Assembly (NCBI GenBank): GCA_009602735.1
Contig: WELA01008926.1
Coordinates: forward strand, 86,114-150,113
Source: Mesotaenium endlicherianum
Lineage: Eukaryota > Streptophyta > Zygnematophyceae > Zygnematales > Mesotaeniaceae
Direction: 5' to 3'
DNA: 64,000 bases
Shown here: piece by piece, positions 42,207 to 55,031 of the stretch
Numbering within the stretch: position 1 is the first letter of the stretch
Layout: each line of letters starts with the position of its first letter
Translations under genes and position numbers: made by a program
Notes under the pieces: model-generated
Database searches by the model: none
Told to the model about the DNA's origin: nothing
The model's input: the letters and a program-made list of their open reading frames with translations, nothing else

Positions 42207-42959
42207 GCAGCGGCTAGAGAACTACCCAAAACTGCAGGATTACGAGAAGGTCATGCACACTGGCGCTCTACTAAAAGGCAGTGCAGCAGACTGGTGGCTG
42301 TACTGGAAAGGAGAGCGTAAGGCTCAACAACTCGGTGACCCTACTTGGGTAGAGTTTGTCGAGAAGCTGCATAAGAAGTTTGATGTTATCAATCAGCAGG
42401 AGAAAGCTATCTATGCCATGATCTCCTTAACATTGAAGCAGACCACTTCAGTTGCTACGTTCGCTCAAAAGTTCCAAGAGACCATGATGAAGCAGCCAGA
42501 ATTGCCAGAGCGGTATAGGACAGAATACTTCAGGTACGGCTTTAAATCCAAAGTTTCTAGTCATTTTGCTGAAAATAAATATGAAAAACTAGCTGACTTC
42601 ATCCAGGATGCTGATGCCTGGAATCAGCAACAGTTCAATCACAAGCGCCAGAGTAATGCTTTGGTGTCTAAGATTGTCAAAAAGCCACATGACTTCTACA
42701 ATGCAATTGAAGGAGATCAGGTTGAGGATGATCAGGGTGATGAGTATGAGTATGAGTATAATGCTATACAGTTAGAGGGAGAGGTGGATACTCTCGAGGT
42801 GGCTATGGAAGAGGTGGTGGTAGGACTAAGCCGAGACCAGCCTCAGCAAAATCTGTTTGCTACCATTCCCAGCAGCTGGGTCACTACAGAGAGCAGTGTC
42901 CAGTCAAGCACCTTCTAAAGGTCAAGAGAAAGGACCAGCCTTTACAAAACAGCAACAGT
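42207..42959 (+). pseudogene. gag: C2 gag, second half
   Basis: Continues from 36062: LENYPKLQDYEK, GSAADWWLYWKGERK, FVEKLHKKFDVI, LADFIQDADAWNQQ, Gly/Arg box shifted out of frame near 42770, and the zinc-knuckle region (HCQQ-GHYREQC read across frames near 42860-42905). The slippery site of C is not conserved here. Confidence 0.87.
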
Positions 42960-45526
42960 CAGTAATCCAATCCACTGACTGTGAGGATGTTAGAGATAGT
43001 GAGTCGTCACTAGCTGCCCTCGTAGCAGGTATTGTGGGTCCTGCTAAATTGGATTCACTATGCATGCCTGACAAACAGATGAAGGAGGCCATGAGCAATA
43101 TAGACCTCTAGAGAGTGCACACTGCATGATCTTGTTCCACCTGATGTCCAACATTTCTTTGCTAAGTCAGGATAACAATGCGAAAGTCAGGAAAAGACAG
43201 TTCCCCCTATCCTATTGCATTGCTTGATTGCAGGTAGGAAGGTGAGGGCATTTGTTGACGGAGGGACGTCACATACTTTTATCCATAAGGACTTAGTTAA
43301 GCGGCTAAGGCTGCCTACTATCACTAAAGAGAATAGAAAATATTCCTTGGAGATGCCTCAAGTATCCCTGGAGGAGTTATAACCAAGTCTATTGAGGTCC
43401 AGTTAGGCTCTGGCATTGCAGTTCTAATTGAAACGCTCATATTTGAGGTACTCAACACTAGCTTTTATGATCTTGTGCTAGGCAGGTCCTGGCTTAACAG
43501 GCATCAAGCTGAAGTGTGTTGGAGCAAAGGTACAGCTAAAGTGAGAGGAGCCAGTGATGGACCGACTAACTTGGCACCCACCAGTGCTCTTCCTCTTGCC
43601 CTGTGGATGGCAAATGAAAAAAAAGAAGAGGCTTCCAGGTGGATGCAAATTGCTGAGTGCAATGGAGTTCATTAAAAGCTGGAAGCAGAAGAAAGACAAA
43701 ATATTCTGTTTGGTGCTTAAAGAGGAACCTTCTCAACCTGAAGGAATGGTTGAGAAAAAGGTGAGTCCTCCAGAGCACCCTATTGCTGCAAAAATTGTTG
43801 CTCAGTATATTGGGGACAAACACAAGACTGCTTCTTGCACACGATATAGACACTATGAGTTTAATGTGATGCCATTTGGAATAACTTATGCTCCTGCAAC
43901 CTTTAAGGGTGCTTTGAATGACATTTTCAGGTCTTACTTGGATAAGTTTATGCAAGTCTTCTTGGATGATATTTTAATTTTCTCTAAAAATGAAGGTGAG
44001 CATGTTGAGTACTTAAAGACAGTAATGGACACTCTAAGAAAGAATTAGTTATATGCTAAATGAGCAAGAGTGATTTCTATAACAAAAGTATTGAATTCGT
44101 GGGCCACGTTCTCAGTTAGGAAGGCATCAGTGTGGATCCTAAGAAAATCCAGACTATAAGGGACTGGCCAGTGCCACAGTCTATCTCGGAAGTTAGATCC
44201 TTCCTCGATTTGGCTAGCTACAACAGGAGATTCATTGAGAATTATTCTACAAAGGCCAGTAAATTGGCTGACCTTACTAGGAAGGACATAGGATATGTGT
44301 GGTGGGAAGAGCAGCAAGCTGCCTTCCAGACCCTTAAAGATTATCTTTGTTCTGCCCTAGTCTTATAGCTGTGTAAAACCCCAGCAAACCTGTGCAGGTG
44401 GTTACTGATGCTTCTGACTTTGCCATGGGTGCTATTTTGTTGCAGCCTGCTACTAAAACCACAAAGGATGGTAAGGTAAAGCAAGATTGGCACCCTGCGC
44501 TGTATGAGTCTATGAAATTCAATCCAACTGAGATTAACTATTATGTGCATGATAAAGAGCTGCTTGCTATCATTCATGTTCTCAAACAGGGGAGAGCATA
44601 CTTACATGGTAAAGCTTTTGAGGTGATTACGGATCATCTAGCTCTGACTCACTTTCAGAAGAAGTCCAAGCTGTCGAGGAGGGAGAACCGCTGGAGCCAG
44701 ATGCTGGAGCAGTACCCAGTCCAGATTGACTACAAACCAGGGAAGTTGAATCCTGCTGATGTACTCTTTAGAAGAACTGACTTGCAAGAAAGGAACTTTA
44801 GTCAGCATGCTGTCGACAAAGTTCTTTGTGCACTCACTTCATTAAAAAGTCAAAAAGTCCTTCCTTGAACAACTTAGGAAAGCCTACCTTTCTCACTCAA
44901 CATTTGAGTCTAGCCCAATTGATGGTGTGTGTCCTACTAATACACTCGGATATAGGCTGAAGGAAGGGGTCTGGGTAACTGAAACCACTTTCGGACGATT
45001 AAAGTTGGTGATTCCTAATAACTTGGAACTAAGGTCTTTATTACTGAGTCATGATAGTGTACTGGGTGGACATTTGGGGCAGGCCAAAACGTTGGCAAAC
45101 TGGCAAAACATTTTCACTTGGAAGGGTTGCCTCGGGAGGTCTTGAAATATGTTAAGTCCTGTGATCAGTGTCAACAAAACAAGTCTAGACACACCCCACC
45201 CGGGGGGCTATTACAACCACTATCCATCCCAGCTGGACGATGGGAAACAACATCCATGGACTGGGTGGTAACACTACCAAGGACTGCCAATGGGCATGAT
45301 TCTATATTGGTAGTAGTGGATAAATTGACAAAAATGGTCATTTTCATCCCCACCACTGTCAAAGTAACTGCACTCAAAACTGCGAGATAGTTCTACAACC
45401 ATGTACAATGCCAACTTGGGCAACTCTTTAATATTATCTTAGACAGAGACTCAAAATTCACCTCCTAGTTCTGGAGAGTTCTAATGGGGTTAATGGGAGT
45501 TAAACAGCTGCTCAGCACAGCAAACC
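42960..45526 (+). pseudogene. pol: C2 pol, first part (protease to integrase), with internal deletion
   Basis: Protease FVDGGTSHTF near 43250 (Ala to Thr). [15 protein letters not shown] at 43478. After IVAQY the sequence jumps directly to GDKHKTASCTRY (near 43815), so about 385 bp of RT (the N-terminal fingers and CVDYRAL region) are deleted relative to [10 protein letters not shown] remains (43958-43985). RNase H VTDASDFAMGAILLQ near 44402. Integrase finger SHDSVLGGHLG and CDQCQQNK, MDWVVTLP. The second catalytic motif has Ser to Leu and a stop. It is cut at 45526 by the solo E LTR. Confidence 0.88.
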
Positions 45527-46270
45527 TGTAAGGTCATAGGTTTATAAAGTGCACTTTTGAGTTTCATGAAAATATGTTTTGATTGCATAGAACTCTAGAG
45601 TGCATTTTTGTGGTCATTTTGATAAAACGTTCATGGAATTTGGTTAAGTATTGAGAGAGTTATGGATTTTCAAAGTTTAAATAGTTTTGAGGTCGGTTGA
45701 CGACTGTCCTAAATTCGTGGTGAGCGCGACCGTCGGATTGACCGACAGCGTCGAGCGATCTGGCCCGTTAGAATGAACTCGAACCTTCATGTAAGTTCGG
45801 CTGACGCGGAGTGCCGACTAGGTCGATTTACCTAGAAGTTTCGGTTTAGCCTAGCATGCCTAAGAAAGAAAATTCTAGTAATGTCGATGCATGTATGTGG
45901 ACGTCAATTCGGCCCGGCACGTCAGATGAGACTGATCTGGCCTACTCATGAATATTCTGGAAGGGCCGATTTGACGAACACTTAGGAAAATCCGTAGCTT
46001 CCTCCGAGGGAGGAGCACTTAGGCAGAAAACTATAAATAGCCATAACTTCTTTGTTTCTTATCAGTTTTCACTTTTGTAAAGTTCTACGGGTTTGTAATG
46101 ACAAGGCCTTTCATCCTACATCATTTGTGAGCAGTTTCTTGCTACTCAAAATGTTGAGTAATTTTCCTAAGCTTTCTTAGTGAGATGCCGCTGCACTCTT
46201 TAGTATGATTGCAACTAGTTCCTTTCCTCGTGAGTTACTACGCTTCCACTAGGGCACTCTGCCCCTTTCA
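45527..46270 (+). mobile_element. Solo LTR of family E
   Basis: 744 bp, TGTAAGG...CCCCTTTCA, flanked by AAACC on both sides (45522-45526 and 46271-46275). No internal sequence. Removing it restores the integrase text ANHPQT as in C. Confidence 0.94.
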
Positions 46271-47188
46271 AAACCACCCTCAGACGGTGGGCAAACTAAA
46301 CAAATTAACCAACTTCTGCAAGAGGTGCTGAGAGGATATACTAACCTAAAATAAGATAATTGGGATGACCTGTCGCCTACAAATTCAGTTTGCATTCGGT
46401 CAACAGTGTGATGCATGCGTCAACGGGAAAGACTCCTTTTGAACTGAGTCTGGGTAGAGTCCCTAAGTCTCCTTGAGATGTGCTAGGGGAGTCCTTAACT
46501 CACCCTGAGGGGATTTACAACCCGGTGTCTCTCCAGTTACTCTAAACTTTGCTGACACCCTGTCAAAAGTCCAACAAAATTTGCACAAAGCCCCGAAAAA
46601 TTAACAAAAATATGCTAATTCACACCGTCGGGAGCTGAGATTCTCTGAGGGCGATTTGGTCAAACTGCATCCTCAACACTTGTACCTGCCTGGTGTGGTC
46701 AAGAAAAAGCTTTGTCCAGTTTGGGTCGGTCTATATTCGGTTGTGCGCCGTATCGATCAAAATGCTTACAAACTGAACATGTCAGCGGAATACAAGGGTC
46801 ATCCAGTCTTTAATGTCTCTTTTCTAGAACCAAATATCAAGGGTGACACACTGTTCACCGGTCGGTTACCTGTCCAACCGAGATCGGTCCTTGTTGTCCG
46901 AGATGGAGACCTTGAGGAATGGGAGGTCCCCGCTGTCCGGGAAGGTGAACCTGAGGAATATGAAGTTGATGAGATTTTAGAAGCTCGCTCTGTCCGTCGA
47001 TCATCTAAATATGTCATGAAATATCTAGTCAGATGGAAAGGTTACAATGCCTTTGGGGACAACTGGGGATTTAAGAACCATTTGACCAATGCGAAAGGGG
47101 CGTTGAAACGCTTTTACTTTCGGGAAGCTGGGACACCTCCCTTACTGTCATTTCATTTGACATGGGAAGCTGACAGAAGATCCTGTCT
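46271..47188 (+). pseudogene. pol: C2 pol, integrase end and chromodomain
   Basis: Resumes at HPQTVGQT, where the catalytic Glu is lost by a frameshift and the surrounding frame is broken. A clean frame from 46656 gives QHLYLPGVVKKKL, CPVWVGLYSVVRRI, a duplicated acidic segment (VRDGDLEEWEVPAVREGEPEEY, longer than in C), and the chromodomain EVDEILEARSVRRSSKYVMKY with LVRWKGYNAFGDNWG. It ends at LTR B2. Confidence 0.87.
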
Positions 47189-48255
47189 TGTAATGAATCG
47201 GTTCATTATTTTTTAATAAATTGCATATATAAATACAACCTTAAATAAGTATTATGTCAATATACTCACATGTGCGAGTTCATCTAAACGAATGTATGTC
47301 GATATAATGCGAGTTTACTTACTTAATCAAAAAGGTCAGCAAGATGACTTTTGCATCATAGTATAATTGGCTGAGATTTATATACCAGTTGTACATGGGA
47401 CATAATATCAGTAGGTGATATATAGTAAGCTCGTATAGTAATTGATAGTATACTAGGACTCAATATGCTGAGGATAGATATATTCATATAGATAATTATT
47501 TGTAGACTGGCACATGTGGCCGTAGTATAATGAAAGTCGGGAGGTCTGTTGAAATTCAGTATAGTGATGTCCTACCAGTGTGGTTAACTCCTGGGTAGGC
47601 GGAGTTGTCGTCAGTAAATTGAACATTTAGGACTTGAGACAACCGACCTATTAATATGGTCGTTATACCTAGATCCGTGGGTCCCAACTTCAAGGGGTTC
47701 CTCACGAAACGGCGCACCTTGCGCCGTGGTCAACCAGGTGGTCACTAGGTACATAACAGGCTGGGATCTCGTGGTCCCACATTCTGGACAGTAGGCTTTG
47801 GAGTTCGATTTTCTACTTGCAAGTCATGTGTGCACTTTTGGGTTCATTATTATGACCAGCTTTCACGAAAATTGACATGGCGTCTTTGTGTATGCTCCAA
47901 ATGGAGCAAAATAGGATTAATCAAAAAGGTCTCGTTAAGATGCGTCCGTTGCCGTTGAGTTTGCTCAATTTGGAGTAGTATTGACAGAGTTATGCCCTCG
48001 GACATTTTGGGGTCACATAGCAGACAGATTCCATGGTTTTGCACCTAAGTCAGTGTGATGTGTTTTAGCTACTTTACGGTCATCTGAATGAGAGCGCCTT
48101 TGCTATTTGGTATCCTGATGTTGGTATGTGCTTATACATGCTTGTATGCCTGGTAGGCAAGACGCCATGAGTTTCGAAAGGAGAAGCTCTAGTCCTCAAG
48201 CTCACCTCTTTCTTGTGCCTTGTGTTAGTGTGCAACTATGGCACACTACGATAAG

Positions 48256-48758
48256 TGTAGTGATTTGAGTTATAATATATTAGTTAGCATATATTTTAAT
48301 GCTTTTGAATATATTTGGAGTAGTATTGTGTGGAGTCAAGTGTGAATAGATATTCTAGTGACTTGGTTCATGTCCTTTGAACCTTCTAAGGCATTTTCGA
48401 AGTTACAGGCAGGACCTAAAAGAACTCCATGTGGCAAAAGTCAAATGTGCCATTTTTAGGTCAAAAGGACATGTGTTCATTATTCTAGAAAGAGGTGGCA
48501 AGTTTTGGGATGTGTTGGGTGCCAACGCATCAACATACACCTTCCTAGAAAGTACTTATGTAGCAAGTATATCAAAAAGAGCTAGAACATAGAAAGACAT
48601 TCCAGAACCACTCTTGTCCGTGCCAAATTCCAGAAATACATTAACTTCCAAGAAGTCATCTCTCTTTCAAGAAGCTACCACTTGTGTTCAAAGATCCTTG
48701 TCTTGAATAGATGAAGTATTCTATTTTACTAAGGGCTTTATCTATCTGTTTCACTACA
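48256..48758 (+). repeat. A2 5' LTR and following primer-binding site
   Basis: 503 bp, TGTAGTGATTTGAG...CTGTTTCACTACA, followed at 48759 by GTGGTATCAAAGCTAGGC, an initiator Met-tRNA type site with one change. Confidence 0.94.
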
Positions 48759-48795
48759 GTGGTATCAAAGCTAGGCACTTTGGTAGCACAAGAAG

Positions 48796-50076
48796 ATGGC
48801 CGATCCTCGAGACCAACAGCAAGCTTTCGAAGGAAGCCCTTCCTCTCCAAGAGAACCTCCTCCAGTGCCGATGGGAGAGCCCACTCAAGAAAATCTGCAA
48901 CAACAAGAAGCACCACAAGGAGGAGCACACCCTCCTCCAGCGTCGATGGGAGAGCCTACTCAAGGAAATCTCCAACAACAAGAAGCACCACAAGGAGGAG
49001 CACCGTCACATCCCGTGGCAGCCGCTATAGCAAAGTTGACCCCACCACAAGGAGTTCCCGCAAATGAGTGGGCAGCCTTCCTAATGACCGTCCACAACCA
49101 AGTGGGCTTGGCCACCTATAAAGCAACCGTGCAAGCGTCAAGAGAAGCTATGGATGCCATGGTTGCCCCTATCGCAAGCAATGCTCAAAATCCAGCCCCG
49201 GCTCAAGCGCCTCCACAAGAGCCAACGAGAGCAAGGAAACTCATCAAGCCCGGCAAACCCGACATTCTCAATCCCGGGAAAGGTGCCAACTTGAATTTAT
49301 GGCTCTACCAAATGAAGACGTACCTCGCATTCCTTGAAGTACCCGAGGAGGACTACGTTCCCTTTGCTGTTACCTTACTTAGAGGAGCAGCAACATCATG
49401 GTGGCATAACTATCAAGCGGCTATATATCAAGCTATGGCGCACCCCATGCTCGGCCAAGAGCTCCCACCATCATATGCAAGATTGGCAGATTTTTGTGAG
49501 GCCCTCAAGAAGCAATTCATGCCCATCAATGCGGAGAAGATTGCCGGAGGAAAGCTCCACCATCTCAAGCAAACGACGTCCGTTCAAGAGTACACATTGT
49601 GATTTCACGCCCTCACTCTTGAGATCCCCAACATGTCTCTCGAGGAGAAGATTGACCGCTACATCTTTGGCCTCAAGCCCAAGGTGGCAAAGGACGTGGA
49701 ATTACGCGACTTGACGGACTTCTCAAGGATCATTGAAGTGGCCCAAAAGGTGGATACCTTGGATTTCAAGCACTCCGTGCCTTCTCCTTCACGGGTACCG
49801 GCAACGCGGGTGTACGCAGCCCTTTCCACATCCGAAACTGGACCCACACCCATGGAATTCGGAGTTATTAAAAGTGACCCCGCGGCTGCCCGGAAGAGTG
49901 GAAGATCCTCCAATGACACTTATGATGCAAGAAACCAGCAAGGAGTGAAAGAAAGACTCTCCCCGGCTGAAAAAGAAGCTCTTATGACGGCTGGACTATG
50001 CTTTTATTGCAAGGAAAAGGGCCATCGCGCACTCTCATGCCCCAAAAAGTTGTCAAAAAACGGACAGCGCCGGTAG
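48796..50076 (+). pseudogene. gag: A2 Gag with one in-frame stop
   Basis: ATG 48796 ([13 protein letters not shown]). Same length and layout as the A1 Gag. A TGA at 49600-49602 replaces the Arg codon of [14 protein letters not shown] (CGA to TGA). Zinc knuckle [14 protein letters not shown] intact. The TAG at 50074 ends the frame, overlapping pol. Confidence 0.95.
50055..50061 (+). promoter_or_regulatory. -1 frameshift slippery heptamer A AAA AAC (A2)
   Basis: Gag codons TCA AAA AAC GGA; a -1 slip leads to CGG ACA, the pol frame. Identical to A1 despite divergence elsewhere. Confidence 0.75.
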
Positions 50077-53000
50077 GCCAGGAGCCTACCACCCAAAGAC
50101 CCACTTCACGAGAAGACAACAAGCCAAGTGTGGTGGAGACCCCCGTTGAAGACGACGTTCCAGCCCCAATGAGTTTGAGAGGTTACCTTGGAGGAGAAAA
50201 GGTCCACATTTTGGTGGGTAGCGGAGCTCAAGGCAACTTCATCGCTGCAAATTTTGCCACTAAGCACGGTATTACTATGCGAACTCTTGACCACGACGAG
50301 GAGATTATGATGCCCGACGGGTTCTCCTATACTACCCCTTCCAAGAAGACGTACCCCTTGGCACTCTCTATCAAGTCCTTCAAGGATAGAGTAGTGTTCT
50401 CCCCCATGCAATTGGGCAAGTACGACGTCATCCTAGGGACGCCTTGGTTGACCAAGCACAACCCCCAAGTTGATTGGAGGACCGGTACTATCAAGATCAA
50501 GAATGACATCACTTCAAGAATCTGTATTTTGCACGCAATCCAGAATATCCAGACCCAAGACATCCAGAAGCCGGCACACGAGATACTATTGTCCGCCCTC
50601 CAACTCAAGAGACTTGTGAGGAAGGGACACGAGCTTCTTTTGGCCTTGATCACGCCAAAAGACATCAAGAAAGACATCGAGAGTCAAGAAGGCAGCCCCG
50701 TTCCCAAGGAGATTTAAGAAGTCTTGAAGGACTACAAAGAAGTATTCTCCCCGGAATTGCCCAAGGGCCTACCTCCCAAAAGCTTCGTGGACCACAAGAT
50801 AGAGTTGGAGCCCGGAAGCAAGCCCATCTCTCGGCCTACGTTCAAAGTGTCATACACGGAGCTAGACGAAGCCAAGAAGCAAATTAAGGAGCTACTGGAG
50901 CATGGCTTCACTCGATCTAGCAAGTCGCCATTTGGAGCCCCGTTGCTATTTGTCAAGAAGAAGGATGGTACCTTGAGGATGTGTGTGGACTATCGCGCCC
51001 TCAACAAGATCACCATCAAGAATCGATACCCGCTGCCGCGCATGGATGAGCTCATGGACCGGTTGGCTGGAGCCAAGTACTTCACGAAGGTGGACTTGAG
51101 AAGCGGCTACCACCAGATTCGCATCGCTGAACCTGACATAGTGAAAACGGCGTTCAGGACAAGATATGGACATTTTGATTTCATGCTCTTGCCATTCGAA
51201 CTCACCAACGCGTCAGCAACTTTCATGACTATGATGAACACCATATTTCAGCCCATGTTGGACAGATTTGTGGTGGTATTCATCGATGACATCCTTATCT
51301 ACAGCAAGACCCTTGAAGAGCATGCGAGACACTTGAAAGAAGTCCTCAAAGTATTGAAGCAAAACAAGCTATTTGCAAAGGAGTCAAAGTGCGAGTTTGC
51401 CAAACAAGAAGTGGAGTTCCTAGGTCTCCACGTGACTGCAGATGGCATCAAGATGGACCCCAAGAAGACCACGGTGGTGGAGGAATAATTAACCCCCACG
51501 ACCAAGAAACAACTCTAATTATTCTTGGGATTTGCCAATTGGTACAGGAGATTCATCTAGTGCTTCTCGCACATAGCAGCCCCTCTCACGGATCTACAGA
51601 AGAAAGAAAAGCCATATTTTTGGACCGAAAAAGAGGAGGAAGCATTCCAACAATTGAAGCAAAGATTGACGACATCCCCGGTGCTCACACTCCCAAGTCC
51701 AAACCCAGATTGGCCCTTCCACGTCATCACCGATGCATCTTCCTATGCAATAGGAGCAATCCTGCTTCAAGACCAAGGCAAGGGACTGCAGCCCATTGCC
51801 TACAAGTCAAGGAAGCTAAATCCAGCCGAGCAAAATTATACAACCACAGAGCGAGAGGCATTGGCGATTGTACATGCCTTGAAGGTTTGGTGCTGCTACG
51901 TTAAAGGACGCAAGGTGCTGGTCACGACAAACCACGAAGCGTTGAAGCACCTCCAGACACAGCCGTATCTCTCAAGGAGACAAGCAAGATGGAGCGGATA
52001 CTTGCAACAAAACAACATCACAGTTCAGTACCAGCCCGGGAAGACAAACCCGACTGACCCCCTCTCAAGTCTGCAATTAAACGCAGTGATGGCATCCCTA
52101 AAGACAGATATAGAAGCTCCATTTTTAGCCGCTTATGAAAGAGACCCTTACTACAAGAACGGAGAAGCAGCCTTGGACCCATACAAGAAGCAAGAAGGCA
52201 ATTATTGGGTGAGGCAAGACACGGGCCAGAGATCTGTTCCTTATGACTTAGCTCCCGCTCTTGCTTCTACGAGAAGCACACGACAACTCTCTTGGAGGAC
52301 ACTTTGGAATCCTGAAGACCACGGGCGTTCTAGCCAGGAGTCATTGTTGGCCAGGCAAATCTAAGCAAGTCAAGGAATACTGCAGGAGCTGTGACACATG
52401 CCAAAGAATCAAGCCATCATCGCAAAAGGCGGGAGGACTTCTCCAACCACTACCAATCCCCGAAAGACAATGGACGGACATCTCAATGGACCTTATCGTG
52501 GACCTGCCCGTGACACCTCGAGGCCATAATGCAATACTCACGGTGGTGGACAGACTTACCAAGATGGCTCATTTTATTCCCACGACGACTAAGGCTACAG
52601 CACCACAACTTGCAAGACTCATCTTTGACAACATCTTCCGACTCCATGGACTACCATCAAGAATTGTGTCAGATAGAGANTCCATGGACTACCATCAAGA
52701 ATTGTGTTCGATAGAGATCCAAGATTCACAAGCCATTTCTAGAAAAATCTCTTCAAGAACTTGGGTACATCGCTGGATATGTCCACTGCCTACCACCCGC
52801 AATCAGATGGGCTAACTGAGCGTATGAATCGTACCCTAAAGACCTCTCTAAAGGCCTCCGTGTCTACTTTGGAGCAAGATTGGGACATGTACTTGACCCC
52901 CTTGGAGTTTGCCTACAACAACACGACGCAGGCCTCTACCCAAGAGTCCCCATTCTTCCTCAACTATGGCTTCCATCCAACCACGCCGCTGAGCTTCACG

Positions 53001-53698
53001 GCTGGCCATGATGAAGTACCTGCAGCAACAGATTTTATGGAGACATTAGAAGTGGCCCTTACAACAGCAAAGAAAGCTCTACAACAGGCGCAAGATGCTC
53101 AAGCAAGAGTCGCAAACAGGTTCAGAAGAGAAATTCCGTACAGAGTGGTCACAACGTGTTACTATCATCCAAGAATATGACTCTAAACAATAGGCCTGCT
53201 GGCAGCAACTTCTCTCTCAAGTAGTTGAGACCCTTCAAGATTATCCAGCAAGTCAACCCCGTTGCTTTTAAGCTAGAACTTTCCGAGACTTACGCACATC
53301 AACCCCGTATTTCACGCTTCCCTCTTCGAGCCATATGTGCAACCCGACAACAAGTTCCCAAGACGTGTGACAACTCCACCAGCCCCATCAATAGAGGATG
53401 ATCATTTGAGTACTAAGTGGAAGACATAGTGGATATGAGAAATTTCAGGAGACAGCAGCAATACTTGATCAAGTGGAAAGGATATCCAGATTCGGAGAAT
53501 AGTTGGGTGGCGGCGCACTACCTTGACAAAGTTCAGAGAAAGTTGAAGCGCTTCTATGCCGCCAACCCCCATCTTGGACCAGCCCCAAATCTCTCTACTA
53601 GAAGCCCAAAGACTTCAGGGAGGCAGCCTGCCACCATCAAGAAGCAGCAGAAGACCCCTTGGAGGCAGCCTGCAAAAACAAGAAAGAGGAAAAATTGA
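50062..53698 (+). pseudogene. pol: A2 Pol, multiply disrupted
   Basis: Aligns along A1 Pol. Damage: protease VGSGAQ, the catalytic Asp changed to Gly; TAA at 50716; [13 protein letters not shown] (two changes) but FIDDILIYS intact near 51281; TAA in VVEE-LTP at 51486 and more stops to 51560; RNase [16 protein letters not shown] intact; frameshift near 52240; integrase finger GGHFGILKTTGVLARSHCW and CDTCQR; Asp in [12 protein letters not shown]; Asp motif doubled by an assembly-like duplication around the N at 52680; Glu in DGLTERMNRT; frameshift near 53145; stop and frameshift to the chromodomain ([15 protein letters not shown], 53460-53510). Ends at TGA 53696. Confidence 0.93.
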
Positions 53699-54471
53699 CA
53701 TTAGACACTCTTCTCTTCTTGCAGTTTCTGGATAGAAAACTAAAATTGCTACTGGTGATAGTTCTTTGCATAATAAATTCTGAAAATTTACTTGGCTGTA
53801 GTCCATGAGTAGCCGGTCATTTAGAGTCCAAGTTTGCTCAATTTTAAGCACTGATAAGAGAGATATGATGCTCTAAGTAGAAGGGGGTCAGGCTGCTGGC
53901 ATTATTAGGGCAGAGTATGCCTTCTGACATTGTGCCCTCCTCTGAACTTGGAATGCTCTGAAACTCAAGAATCTGGTAGAACATCTTACAACGCCCATTT
54001 TGAAACTTACTTTGCAGAACTTGGACAAGTATAAAAGGACTTATGATTTTTAGAAGTTTCTGCACAGATTTGGAGGAGTGCCTACTCTCTCAGCTCTCAA
54101 CGATGTTCCAAATATTAGAATGCTTTCAAATCTGGTGACCTGGTAGACTTGTTTGACGCGGTCCGCGTGGGACTCAAATTTTTAGATTTGGAGCAGTTCT
54201 GTGGACGTTATAAACTTTTGCATTCGTGGCAGATTCTGGGCCAACTTGTACATTTTTCATTATCATCAAGGAGTAGGCTAGCCAATAAGGTCACACCACC
54301 CACGACCTTGCCTAGTTAGTCTACCTTACATGTGTAGCACCTGACTTGGCGCCTTTGACTAATCCTCTTCATATGTGTGGTATCTGACTTGAAGCTGTTG
54401 ACTAGTCTGCTCCACATGTGTAAGACCTGACTTGACGCGCCGAGACGTCGCTTTTTCTGTCGGGGGGGTGA
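53699..54471 (+). other. A2 3' untranslated region and polypurine tract
   Basis: No gene. Collinear with A1 73-774. Ends with GTCGGGGGGGTGA (54459-54471), the polypurine tract before the 3' LTR; A3 has GTCGGGGAGGTGA in the same place. Confidence 0.8.
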
Positions 54472-54950
54472 CGTAGTGATTTGAGTTATAATATATTAGT
54501 TGGCATATATTTTAATGCTTTTGAATATATTTGGAGTAGTATTGTGTGAAGTCAAGTGTGAATAGATACTTTAGTGACTTGGTTTATGTCCTTCAATATT
54601 CTAAGGCATTTTCGAAGTTAGAGGAAGGACCTAGAAGAACTCCATGTGGCAAAAGTCAAATGTGCCATTTTTAGGTCAAAAGGACATGTGTACATTATTC
54701 TAGAAAGAGGTGGCAAGTTTTGGGATGTGTTGGGTGCCAACACATCAACATACACCATCCTATAAATTACTTCTGTAGCAAGTATATAAACAAGAGCTTG
54801 AACATAGAAAGACATTCCAGAATCACTCTTGTACGTGCCAAATTCCAGAAATACATGAACTTCCAAGAACTCATCTCTCTTTCAAGAAGCTACCACTTGT
54901 GTTCAAAGATCCTTGTCTTGAATAGATAAAGTATTCTATTTTACTAAGGG
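54472..54950 (+). repeat. A2 3' LTR, truncated
   Basis: Starts CGTAGTGATTTGAG, the first T mutated to C. Ends at ACTAAGGG, whereas the 5' LTR continues CTTTATCTATCTGTTTCACT and on to its end. The breakpoint shares AAGGGC with B LTR sequence (compare 9272-9277). Confidence 0.9.
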
Positions 54951-55031
54951 CAAAGATCGCTCCCTGATTTTACACGCTTCCACTTACCTCTGATCTTATA
55001 TATTTATCTGGAATAAGCAAGATTCATTTCA

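Larger units (their letters stand above)
48256..54950 (+). mobile_element. Family A retrotransposon copy A2
   Basis: Plus-strand copy in LTR B2: 5' LTR 48256-48758 (503 bp), primer-binding site, gag, pol, 3' UTR, polypurine tract, 3' LTR 54472-54950. The 3' LTR lacks its last 24 or so bases, ending at ACTAAGGG where B2 resumes. No target duplication can therefore be seen. Coding parts have multiple stops, so it is older than A1. Confidence 0.93.
47189..55031 (+). mobile_element. Solo LTR of family B (copy B2), split by A2
   Basis: Left part 47189-48255 and right part 54951-55031 together match B1. Termini TGTAATGAATC and GATTCATTTCA are flanked by TGTCT on both sides (47184-47188 and 55032-55036). 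About 45 bases of B are missing at the right A2 junction. It is inserted in C2 between the chromodomain and ORF3. Confidence 0.9.
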
